Positions 1 to 9,811 of a stretch of DNA of 64,000 nt are shown here, piece by piece (within the stretch, counting starts at the first letter, position 1; every line of letters starts with the position of its first letter). The stretch is from Salvator merianae (lineage: Eukaryota; Chordata; Lepidosauria; Squamata; Teiidae): assembly GCA_003586115.2 (NCBI GenBank), contig QVOM02000112.1, positions 44,145,487-44,209,486 on the forward strand. The letters run 5' to 3'. Below the pieces are notes generated by a model. That model ran no database searches and had not been told where the DNA came from. It saw only the letters and a program-made list of their open reading frames with translations. A program made the translations under genes and the position numbers.

Positions 1-1380
1 TAATAAAATAATACTGTATATCTTAAAATAACATAATTTCTTTGTTAATATTTTGTTTTATCCAGAAGACCTTAATCTTAGCATTGCCTGAGATGACCGA
101 TGCATTTCACCCAGCATCATAATCCTCTTATTATAATATTTGTTGCATTCAAGAGTTATCTGGTGCAATGGCAGAATTTGGTACACCTAAACTAACTCAA
201 ACAAATGGGTGTATATATTGTGATTGTGCTGCATGAAACAAAAATAGATGTAAAAATTCAGGAGGCAAAATGCACGATGTCTGTTTTTGAAATGCTAATT
301 GTTAAGAGAAAGCAGACATAATGACATTATAAATAAACTTTTCCACTTCAGTTCCATTATATTTTGCTCAGTATTAAGGCTTTTGCCATATAACCTTTAG
401 CCACATCCAAGTGCAAAACTCCTTACTCTAATGGGCATAGATAGCAAATTACTACACTAAGCCCTTATTACAGAACAGATTAAACTCAAACTGCTTCTTA
501 CAAACACTTCTTCAGAGAGCCCAAGTCACATCAAGTACTAAATCAGTGCTGGCTGCCTGTATTTCATACCTCATAACAATTATTCTAGTATGCACTTTTC
601 CACCACTAAGATAATTTCTTTCCTGTGATCCACCAGATCAATCCATTAAAATTCTCCAGGAAGCAAAATCCATTATACTAACAATCTGATTCTATGAGAC
701 TCACTTCAGTAAGGGTCATTGCCACTCATACAATTTGTGCCACTAGATTGGACAACCTATTATAGTTAAATCCATATGAAATCTGTGGGTTTGGTAACTA
801 TGTCACTAATTTTCTCCAGCTTGGAAAGCTGCCAATTCGTTCAGAAGCTAATGTTGCTTACCTGTCGAGCAGGCCATTATCAGAATCATTCTGAACTAAC
901 AAAGGTAATTAACAAATGCAATTAAGACTCATGAATATTACTCCATAGATTAAAGTTGTATTCACTAATAAACAATTTATCAAGTCAAGAAGACAAGTGC
1001 CTGTCATCAGCTGATTTAAGGACTGATTCACAGAATTTAATAGGATTAACCTCTTGTTCTATATATTGAAAGCATGCTTCAGTGTAAAGCTAAAGACAGA
1101 TTTAGCGCTCTCTGATTCTCATCTATTTAAAATACTGTCAAGTCAATATCCTAAGAAGAATAAACACCATGGTGGGGGGAAATGAACTGAAACAAATAAC
1201 GTCTACTCATGTTTGGTAGAACCACAGTGACTTTACATAAACAGCATTATGCCAGTCATAGTATAGGGAAAAAAATGGCATATTATGCTGGGCCCATAAC
1301 AGCGGATCATCCAACAAACCAACCTTTTTTAGGCTGTAAGCTAATTGTAGTGCTACCAACAGAAACAAGTAACTATGGCT
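1..1380. other. AT-rich non-coding stretch, nothing recognised
   Basis: No long open frame, RNA gene or repeat family that I recognise. Only short chance open frames occur. It may hold decayed repeats too old to see by eye. Confidence 0.5.
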
Positions 1381-1389
1381 GCAACTCCA

Positions 1390-1640
1390 TTTACCTCTTC
1401 AGGGGCAGTGTGCTCACGTCCAGCACTGCTTCCTGATATGCTGCCAAAATGTGGCTGGTCCAGTATACTAGATCAACGTGATGTTCTGTCCACATGCCTC
1501 TTGTGGTATACCACAAGTAATCCACTTGTGGACTACTTTTTAAAGGTTTACCAGTGAACTGGAATACCGTGTCATTTTGGTGCTGTATCTGGGTTTGTAG
1601 CCTAATCCAGTGTGGACAGGCCATACTAAGAGAAGGTGAC
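1390..1640. repeat. possible decayed DNA-transposon remnant
   Basis: The stretch has phrases like those in the dispersed family seen near 40.2, 44.2 and 61.3 kb, such as 'tggtccagtatact', 'tggtataccac' and 'aaaggtttaccagtgaact'. Ends and target duplications were not found. The similarity is by eye and weak, so this is a tentative call. Confidence 0.25.
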
Positions 1641-3184
1641 GTTTTTGCTGTATCACACTAGTTTGCACATGGTAGAAGCTTACACCAAACAGTACTTCAG
1701 GCTACATCCCAGTGCAGGAAGAGCCCCAGGTTCCATTTATGGACTCTGAAGATGCATCTGTTCTTGGAATAGTGAAGGAAAATTGAATACAGGTGGAGTG
1801 TCAATGGAATGATTCAGACTAATCAAGTGGACTCCCTCAAAATTGCCCACGGAAGTCTCCAAACACTTACAAACTGAGATGATAGGCAACTTCCACACAC
1901 TTCTGTAGGAGCATGCCAGTTGTCTCTGGGTAATACTGAGTCCATACATTATAGCAGGGCCCAGGAGGCCATGACTCCTGAGGGGCACCCAGTGTTGGAG
2001 CAGCCCCCAGCTTTAAGGCAGTCTCTTCAAAGTTTTCAACAATAGACTGGATCAGCCTGCACGCAGAGCCGATTGCCATTTTGCCTGGCAAAAATACCTC
2101 CAGCTGGCAACTTCCAAAGTTGAGCTGTGATGGTCCATAGCAGACCAGATGGCCCCAATATGGATTTGTGTCCTCTGCTCCTGTCTTTTTCTGGGGTGCT
2201 AATTAGATCATTACTACATTTCCTGATGGCAGGAAGTCTAGTCCCCTGCATTCTTCTTGTTTTATCCATCCATTTGAAAATGTGGCTCAAACTCCCCCAA
2301 TAATACTAGTCGTCAAGGTTTATTGGAACATAATTCATTGTTTGCAGAAAATCTCTGTTTACAATGGAAAATTTTAATAGTAGGCTAGGTTCAGAAACAA
2401 GGTTCTTGGACATCATCAGTAACAGGCTACTGGATGAGCTTTTCGTCCAGTCTAACGTGTACAGTGCTTTATTCTTTTAACTAAACAATATATTCAAAAT
2501 CAGGAGGAAAAATGTATTCAGAGTTGGGTGACAAAATTAAGAACATAGCCACGAGCTTAATTATCAGTTTTTGATATAGATCCTAGGATACTGGTACTAC
2601 TTCAAAGTTCATTCAAAGACACCATCACTAAATTCAGAGCACATAAGTATAGGATTTCAAGCATCAAGAAAAGCCTTTCATATCAAGGTTAAATTTTTAA
2701 AAAGTAGTACAAATGATATGATTTAAATTAATATCAAGGTCATTAAGAGAAAACAGAGTATGGTTGACAAGCAGATTCCTTGGCCAGTAGGATTTTATAT
2801 TACACAGAATAAGTAGCCACTGGAATTATAATGTAATTCAACACTATAAGTACCAGGGATATTTCCATTGTCTTAATTGCCTATAAAGACACTAGTGGAA
2901 ACTCCCAACAATTATATCCTACTTACTAAGTAATCACTTCTTAATTAAGGCACTGCTGATCCACAACTCTTCTCTCTCATAGCCACACAAGAGCTATAAA
3001 CAAATCATTATTTTGCTCCTCTTACAGATTAGGCCTTAAAGCCTAATGGCATCCACATGCTCAGGGTCCACTAAGATGGAATGTGGGCAAGAAGGAATTC
3101 ACAGCAACATATTCCAGGTTCAACATGACTGGTAGCTGGAGCTAGGTGGACATCTGCATGCTCATGTACTGTTCTCCATGTTTG
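1641..3184. other. non-coding stretch, nothing recognised
   Basis: No gene or repeat family that I can name. Several 70-85 codon open frames on the minus strand between 1737 and 2290 overlap one another and resemble no protein I know, so I treat them as chance. Confidence 0.45.
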
Positions 3185-3585
3185 TTGACACTCTCAAGTA
3201 CCATATATACTATGTGGCTGACAGGCAGGAGAGTTATGACTGACAAGGGGAAGTGTTTTTTCATCCAAAGGATCATCGGTCTATGGAATTTATTGCCAGA
3301 AGAGGTGGTGACAGCAATCAGCCTGGATAGCTTTAAGAAAGGATTAGACAAATTCATGGAGGATAAATGTATCAATGGCTATTAGAATGGATGCCTAGGT
3401 ACTGCTTGCAGGATGGGGAGAGAAATAAGATGCCTCTAAAGGCCATTTGCAGGGAGTTAAGAGCAGATGAAGGTTTTCCTTCCTCTTTGCTTGAGAATGC
3501 AATTGGTGGGTCACTGTGTGAGACAGGATGCTGGACTAGATGGGTCATGGCCTGATCCAGCAGGGCTCCTCTTATGTTCCTATAA
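3185..3585 (+). mobile_element. CR1-type LINE, 5'-truncated 3' end
   Basis: The plus frame encodes the C-terminal tail of a CR1-clade ORF2, including 'GLWNLLPEEVV' and 'AISLDSFKKGLDKFMED', a pattern typical of the end of this reverse-transcriptase protein. The 3' untranslated part follows, with 'ggactagatgggtcatggcc' and 'tgatccagcagggctcct', ending in TTATGTTCCTAT, a decayed form of the CR1 terminal octamer. Upstream reverse transcriptase is absent, as expected for 5' truncation during retrotransposition. The same 3' end recurs near 13.7, 17.5, 24.8 and 54.2 kb on plus, and near 49.8 and 55.5 kb on minus. Confidence 0.85.
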
Positions 3586-4070
3586 GATCTGCCAGGGCTA
3601 AGAACATAAGTCTTTGATGAGAGGGAAAGGGATTTTGCACTAAAGCCGTTAGCATAGGCTAAGGAGCAATTCTGTCCACCTATTGACAGTATGTGAAGCA
3701 AAAGGCCAGTAACAGCAAACATGGAAGAATCCATGCTGATTTCTTGATGAGCTACCTTCATCTGTTCATTTCGAATTTTGAATCTAGCTGTTATTATACT
3801 CATTCCTACATGGTTTCCATTTACACTGGTTTTGCTCTAATGGTGACTGGAATTTCTACTGTCCCTCAATGTTTACCACACCTCCCGTCAATCTGACTGC
3901 AATAGTTGCAACAGCTTCTGGGGCTGATGTGGTGCCTGCCTTGTGACTTTTCTCATAAACTGACTTCCTGAGCTGTGTATTTGGTCTTGGAAGAGGGGGC
4001 TTAGTGGCAGGTTATTCCAGATACAGTAGTTTATCTCTCTCTCTCTCTCTTCACTTCTCTGTCCCCTGAT
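3586..4070. other. no gene seen; short CT-rich tract near the end
   Basis: Nothing recognisable apart from a (CT)n run at about 4033-4050 just outside the inverted repeat described next. Confidence 0.45.
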
Positions 4071-4071
4071 T

Positions 4072-4510
4072 TCAGTGATCAGAAGTTCTGCATCCATACA
4101 AGCTATGATGTGAAAACTCTCTTGGGTGGTAGGCAGTCCTAGTCGGTACACAGTGTGAAAATCTGCACAACTTGGTAACTGGGAAGAAACTTCATGAACT
4201 TGTGCAAGCTTTGGGAAGGGGCTCTTTCCTGCAGCAGAGAGTCACAGCCTAAAATGATGGACTGTGTTTCATGGGCTTATAGAACTTCCCACTACTGGCT
4301 GAGTGCTGCAAATCTTCATTCCATACACAGGCTGGGGCCGCCTCCCACCCAAGACAGTTGTCCACGTGAAGCTTCTCCCACCAGTCAAGTTCTGCAAATC
4401 TTTATACCATATGGTGGACTGCGGGTTTGAGCTCCCTGCCACCCAGCAGAGTCTCTCTCTCTCTCTTAGACACACACAGCCTGCATGGATGCAGAACTTC
4501 TGATCACTGA
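4072..4510. repeat. compound inverted/tandem repeat, probably a DNA element
   Basis: A 25-bp sequence at 4072-4096 is exactly the reverse complement of 4486-4510 (outer part 'cagtgatcagaagttctg'). Inside, a roughly 100-bp unit with the order 'gggtgg', then 'aaatctgca' or 'gatttgca', then 'aacttg' occurs once on plus (about 4128-4200) and twice on minus (about 4300-4440). The ends begin CAGTG, which fits hAT termini, but no 8-bp target duplication is seen. CT-rich runs lie beside both ends. Confidence 0.55.
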
Positions 4511-4895
4511 GCACAGCAAAGATGACTAGGATCCAGGTGGAACATGACAGAAACCAATCGCTCTCCTGAATCAGTAGTGCAAGTGGTGGTGGCTAATCCT
4601 AGAAAGCTGCTTTATGGCACTAAGATCCAGATGGAGCAACAGACATCAAAGGTAGAAGGTATTCTTTCTGTCATTTATTTTAGCACTGAACTCCTTTCTG
4701 GTGGATGGGGACATTGATGCAACATTCAGGCATGGCATCTGTATGTTTTGGTATTGTCCACATGATAGATCCTTTCTAGGATTGCTGAGCTTAAAGGCTG
4801 ATTCCCTTTTCAAGTAAAAGTCAAGTAAAAACGTGAATGAAATTGTTTTTTATTAAAAAAAAAAAAAAAGCTTTTCCAGCATCCCCTTGTTGTGT
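4511..4895. other. no gene seen; contains a poly(A) run
   Basis: Only a run of A residues at about 4854-4869 stands out. It could be a retroposon tail but no body was recognised. Confidence 0.4.
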
Positions 4896-5877
4896 TCGTG
4901 CACTCAAGGTCTCCCACTGATCACATCTGTGGCCTCCCCAACTGTGTCCATGACCTCCTTATATTTTTGTTTCCCATCTTCCAGGTGGCTCACATTTGGC
5001 CACTGCTATTAGTCACACAAATCTTCAGCAGGCTGATTGCCCTGCCCTTCCAGCCAACTGGGCCTTGCAGAAAGGAGGACCATGGGTCCTTCCAATAAGC
5101 CAAGCACTGGCGTAGCAAGGGGGGGGCGTGGGTGGCGGTGCGCACTGGGTGGCGCCTTGTTGGGGGCGGCGGCGGCCGCCTTTGACTTGGGCCCTCCCGC
5201 CCGCCCTGCGTCCGGTTTAGTCGGCTTACCGGTACGTCCGCTGCTCGCTCGCCCCGCCCGCCGCTCGCTCGCCTTGCTCGCCCCGCCCGCCGCTCGCTCA
5301 CCTGCCTGCTAGCGTGCGCGCGCGTGGCCATCATCACGGCGGCAGCGGGAGTAGGCAGCTGCAGGGCGGGGCGTCCTGCAGGGCGGGGCGGGGCGCCCTC
5401 CTCAGCTGCCGCCGTTTGGTCCGCCCCGGGTGGCGGAACATGTAGCTACGCCACTGAAGCCAAGTATACAGATATGTGGATGAACTTGACCAATCATGTT
5501 TGAGTCATGATGAACCTGCTAGGAGGACCATGGCTCTGCATTCTAGAAGGTCTAGCAGCTCAGAAAGCAGGCCAATTGACCTGCTGAAGAATCATGTGAC
5601 CCATAGCAGCTGCCCAACCCAGGTCACCTGGAAGATGAGGCACAAAAAGGTGAAAGGGCCATGGAGGTAATTAGCGAGACTGTGGATGTGATCAGGAGAG
5701 ACTAAGAATATGACCGGGGAGGGCGGATCAAACTTATAAACTGTTTGGTTATAACCCATCAGTTCAGTATGGTAATGCACCAAAGCCTCAAACTTTGAAG
5801 TGTTTCAGTTTGATCTCCAACGTCCTCCCGCTCATGCTGAACTGGTTCTAAACAGAACAGGTTCTGACACATCCTTA
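4896..5877. mobile_element. old inverted-repeat DNA element, split by a GC-rich hAT
   Basis: About 195 bp at 4896-5090 match, in reverse complement and with clear divergence, 5510-5705; shared blocks include 'catcttccaggtg', 'cttcagcagg' and 'tgatcacat'. Downstream the sequence ends at 5877 with 'gacacatcctta', which resembles the right terminus of the TAGRGATGTGC hAT family seen elsewhere in the window. The matching left terminus was not found, so the element is either truncated or composite. The 352-bp element at 5105-5456 interrupts its centre. Confidence 0.5.
5105..5456. mobile_element. GC-rich non-autonomous hAT element with perfect 8-bp TSD
   Basis: The left end is CACTGGCGTAGC and the right end, read in reverse complement, is CAGTGGCGTAGC. 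Both are flanked by an identical 8-bp duplication AAGCCAAG (5097-5104 and 5457-5464), which is the hAT signature. The interior is very GC- and CpG-rich, with repeated 'gccccgcccgccgctcgctc' blocks, in sharp contrast to AT-rich surroundings. It carries no transposase, and the 91- and 115-codon open frames inside are a product of base composition. The intact duplication and retained CpGs suggest a fairly young insertion. Confidence 0.88.
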
Positions 5878-5888
5878 TGGTCAACTCA

Positions 5889-5985
5889 ATGTTAGGCCAT
5901 ATGTAAATCAAAGGAATTTTGATGTTAGGCCAATGTAAATCAATGTAAAATGTTAGGCCAATGTAAATCAAAGGAACTTTGGCCT
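5889..5985 (+). repeat. short tandem repeat, three units of about 30 bp
   Basis: The unit starts 'tgttaggccaatgtaaatca' and begins near 5890, 5923 and 5951. The first and third copies continue 'aaggaa(t/c)ttt', while the second is shorter. It follows directly after the hAT-like terminus at 5877. Confidence 0.75.
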
Positions 5986-7157
5986 TGGTTGATCTAACCC
6001 TTAGTTTTCTGTTATAGACAATGGCTCAGTTTACACAGATACAATTTAGATAGGATTCTTCCAGAACAGATTATCTACTTATGTCAAAAAACTACTGTAT
6101 TGGATTATTTGCATGAAATATTTGTGTGATTGCATTTTTTTTTTATTATCAATGAAAATGTTAATATTAAAGGCTCTAAACTGCCTGGGATCTTATGGTG
6201 AAGGGCTGCACCATAAACAAAGCAACAGCTTAAAAGAAAACAAAAAATAAAAATCCTTCAATAGTAATAAATCTATAACATAATTTTAAGTGTCTCAGCA
6301 TAGCCAGTTTTGAGATGTTCCTTAGCAATAATCTGGCAGTGTTAACTATGAATGGTCACATTATAATCAGATCACCATCTTTATAAGTTATGAATATTCT
6401 GACAATTAGCATAGACAGATTGTTTCCTTCTCAAAAATGTTCCATACAAAGTAACAAATTAACTTGTTACATATCATGCTTAATAATACTCAATAAGCTT
6501 AATGAAAAGGAAATTAACATAATGCAAAAAGTAACAATGTTTTACAAAACACTGGAACATTGAAATACTGAAAAAATATTTTTCATGGAAAATGTCAATT
6601 ACAAACTCAAATATATTTACATATTGCAAGATGTCAGATTTCAAACTCAATGGACAAAGAGGTTCTTCTGTCCATGTTGCTTTTTAACTGCATGATCAAA
6701 GCCCAGACATACCTTATGCCAAATACTCCTGCACTTCTCAACTACACCTCCCACACTGTTCTGAACTACTCACAACCCTAGACTCTTGTGGGGAGCACCT
6801 CTGTCCACAGGAATGAAGCTTGTTGTTGTGTTCAATCATTGCACATTTCAGTTCCATCTATAATCCAGCAGTTTGCATAGCATTTGTTTTGCAAAGATTG
6901 TTTTGACCTGCAGAGCTGCTGTTCTGCAATTTTATTTTTTGTTTTTTTGTGAGAATACTTTTTGTGAGAATGAAGAAACTTATGCATTACTATAATAAAA
7001 CAAAGTAAATATTTGAGTGTTCAAGCGTATGTGTGCACACACACATACAGAGTGGAGAAATGATCCAGAATGTACAGTGTACAGTAATATAATGCATGGG
7101 AAATGGTTTGCAGCATACTGCTGTAAGCAATATAACAGAAGTGACCATGGAAGAGTT
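5986..7157. other. AT-rich stretch, nothing recognised
   Basis: No gene or named repeat. There is a short run of 'acacaca' near 7037. Confidence 0.5.
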
Positions 7158-7158
7158 G

Positions 7159-7300
7159 GGGCCTTTCTGCACTTTCTACCTTAGAATGGGATTATTATAG
7201 TCCAGCTGCTCCTGGTACAGCTGTGAAGCAGTCCACAGCTATACCAGGAGCAGCTGGACTATAATTATCCCATTCTAAGGTAGAAAGTGCAGAAAGGCCC
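7159..7300. mobile_element. 142-bp near-perfect palindrome, GGGCC-ended miniature element
   Basis: The left arm 7159-7225 and right arm 7234-7300 are 67 nt each and reverse-complement one another at 65 positions, around an 8-nt loop. The termini read 'gggcctttctgcacttt'. Just inside is the same 'accttagaatgggata' segment that forms a self-contained palindrome in the elements at 26.1, 34.3 and 36.9 kb; here that palindrome is split by extra inner stem. No transposase, and no convincing target duplication. Transcribed RNA would fold into one long hairpin. Confidence 0.75.
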
Positions 7301-7906
7301 TTAGTATAATACTAAAGGTGAACATCTGGCAGAGGATGGGTTGTCCTGTTTAGGACAGTTTCAGGAAAGAAAATCTGACCGGTGGATGGCATGAATCATA
7401 CAAAACAAGGAAGAGTGACCTTTCCAATTTGATAGGACTCTGGCAGTAAACTTAGTCTACATTTTCCATACAAGTGAACATCCTTACTTGATCATTGTTT
7501 TCCCTCATTTGCAGGTGAGGCAAAACAACCTAATCATATCTATAATAAAATGTTTTATTTGTCTGGTTTGGTAACAATCAGAGTAGGAGTACAAAGCAAG
7601 TAAATAGTTTCTGGACTTTACCCTTACCATCTGCTTTCCCATATCATGGACTGCCTCAGGCTCAGTTTTCAAGAGATATAAACAACATATGACACCAGCC
7701 TAGTCTCTCTACACAGTAACTGCTGGGTAAAAGTACAACTTTATACTTGCTTTCTATCCTTGTCAGTAAGGGAGGGATATTCCTGATTTTATATATAAGG
7801 TTTAAAAAACAAAGAGAAAAAAAGAACGCAAATATTGTTGCGCAATCCTACTATAATGTCATTAGATTGGTGAGAGCTGACTGCTGTGTAAAAATCCAGA
7901 CTTGGT
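7301..7906. other. non-coding stretch, nothing recognised
   Basis: No named repeat or gene. The 71-codon open frame at 7747-7962 runs into the hAT fragment and has no recognisable domain. Confidence 0.45.
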
Positions 7907-8112
7907 TAGAGATGTGCATGAATTCAAGTTCTAAGGTTTGGTATGGTTCAAGCTTGATCTAGAACCAGGGTTGAACAGTCCACAAAAATGAAAAGAAAAG
8001 AAAAGAAAAAACCTCATTGAAAATACATTGAATAAAGTCCTATTTAAAGGGAAAGTTGTGCTTAAACTCAAATGGCAACCCTAGTTCAGTTTGAATTGAG
8101 CCAGTTCGTTTA
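7907..8112 (+). mobile_element. hAT-family fragment (left end, TAGAGATGTGC)
   Basis: It begins at 7907 with TAGAGATGTGCATGAA, the terminus shared with elements at 29587, 32933 and 38192, and has the family's internal 'gttcagtttgaattgagcc' style of sequence. The right terminus is missing: the match stops near 8112, where an L2 3' end begins, so one element has cut or replaced the other. Confidence 0.7.
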
Positions 8113-8520
8113 ATGTTGACTCATAAAGCCCTACACAACCTAGGCCCCAAATATCTGAAGGGCTGTCTCCTCCCATACCGATCTACTCATCTGCTAAGAT
8201 CATAGAGGAAGCCCTCCCATCTTTACTCTCCCTTGAGGAGTTCTGTGCTAGCTTCCCTATTATGGAACAAACTCCCTGGTCAATTTGCTACAGCTGATTC
8301 ATTGAGACAACTGATAAAATCTCATCTGCTCACCAAAATTTTGGGGCAATCTACACTCTTAATATTTCTGCTGTTCCTTTTGTATTCAGATATATTTATT
8401 TACATTTTTATCTTTATCATTATTTTTACTTTTCTGTTTTGTTTATCTGATTTTCTGAACATTGCCCTGAGACTATGGTAATAAGGCAGTGTAAGAACCC
8501 AATAAATAAATAATGAAATG
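8113..8520 (+). mobile_element. L2-clade LINE, 3' end fragment
   Basis: Translation on plus gives a decayed L2 ORF2 C-terminus, including 'KALHNLGPKYL' and 'LLWNKLPGQFATADSLRQL', matching the usual 'lWNaLP' region near the end of the protein. A T-rich 3' UTR follows, then 'aaataaataatgaaatgaaa', a tail of the short A-rich repeat type usual for L2. The frame is broken by stops and all catalytic domains are missing. Confidence 0.75.
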
Positions 8521-9040
8521 AAATAAGCAAACAGAAATTTGCTGTGAGTAGTCATAGTCTGTTTGGAATTAGGAATTTGGGGTAAAAAGAAAAAATGAGG
8601 AAAAATAGAAAACATAGTGTTTGTTGTTTTGTTCTGCAGCATTAAAACAAACAAATAAAAAAATGGGGTATGTGTGTGTCCCATCCCAAGTTTTCCATTT
8701 CTTCCCACAATGCCTTTGCATCACTCTTAGAAGGGACTTATATTCCTGCTGAAGTTCACAGGCATTAAATGTGTCTGTGTGTTCCTGGATCCCATCCCAG
8801 AGCCTAAAATAACTACTGCAGTTTGTTGTATCTTGCTGGTAAGCTAGTTATACACCTTCTTAGATGATACTTTTATGGATTGTTAACTATTACTGAGTTA
8901 CTGTAAACTCTTTTACATGGGGCAGCCTTTGTAAACTGTCCAATAAATACATTGTAGCTTTCTTTATCACTTTCTTCTCTAACCCTCAAGAATTTGCAGA
9001 AACCGGAAATAGTGTGTTTTTTTAATTTCCTATTGATCCT
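8521..9040. other. non-coding stretch, nothing recognised
   Basis: No gene or family that I can name. There is a short 'tgtgtgtg' run near 8670. Confidence 0.45.
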
Positions 9041-9044
9041 GAAA

Positions 9045-9370
9045 GACAAAGGCCGCGGTCTGACATCGTAAATTTAATCCGTATCAGAAGAGTACAAGGA
9101 TTGAATTCGTCTTCTGATCGTTCCCACAGTTACAGTTTAACACAGACTCAATTCGTACTTGCTCGTTCCCACACTGATATTTCCCATGCTTGGCACGGAG
9201 AAACAGTACCTTTTCTGTAATCATAGAACCATTAAAGGGTCTTCTATCAGGAATAAAACTAAAGTTGAACCCCATCCAAGGAAGAAACTTGACAATATTG
9301 CCCTGATACTCGTCTTGCTCCTGCCAGAGCAGGAATGATACTCTTGTGTCTGGGCACACCACATAGGTAG
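9045..9370. repeat. unclassified CpG-bearing repeat with two subterminal units
   Basis: Two imperfect direct units of about 46-49 bp, near 9098 and 9145, share 'aattcgt' followed by 'tcgttcccaca'. CpG density is higher than in the neighbourhood. Such arrayed motifs are common near the ends of DNA transposons, but no inverted termini or target duplication were found. A 92-codon minus-strand frame (9084-9362) crosses it and resembles no protein I know. Confidence 0.4.
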
Positions 9371-9811
9371 CTACTGTCTCAGGTGGAATCAGAGGGTTTA
9401 GTTGGAAAACTAATAGCGTTATTATCCCTTATTCTATTACAATTCCCTTACAGAGAAAACCAATGTTATATAGGCACAAATTATGTAAGAATCCCACCAC
9501 TGAGCACGGAGCTGTTCTGAACTTCAAAATCTAGGCAGTAAGTTCTGCCAAACTACATGTGGAAGCAGTGCAGAAAATCAGTTCATACTTCACAGGCAAT
9601 GTCAAACATATCTAATGTACAGTCCCCCCTCCCCTTGGACTGAAAGCAAGGGAGTCTATAGGGGTTGCCATGTTTCAGCTTCTAGAAGCTTGCTGATCTA
9701 GCAGGAGAAGCACAGCTAAACAGGGCTCTGATCATTGGATGACAGACCCTGTAGAAAGCTCTAAGTCCTTTGTGTTAGGAAACAAAACAGTTTATGCCTG
9801 GCTGGATATGC
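9371..9811. other. non-coding stretch, nothing recognised
   Basis: No open frame, RNA gene or repeat that I can name between the CpG-bearing repeat and the L2 copy. Confidence 0.45.

Noticed and set aside
4990..5337. 115- and 91-codon frames on both strands
   Set aside because: They lie within the GC-rich hAT, where stop codons are rare by composition, and resemble no transposase.
5105..5456. CpG island marking a promoter
   Set aside because: Perfect target duplications and inverted termini show it is a transposon insert, and no transcription unit starts beside it.
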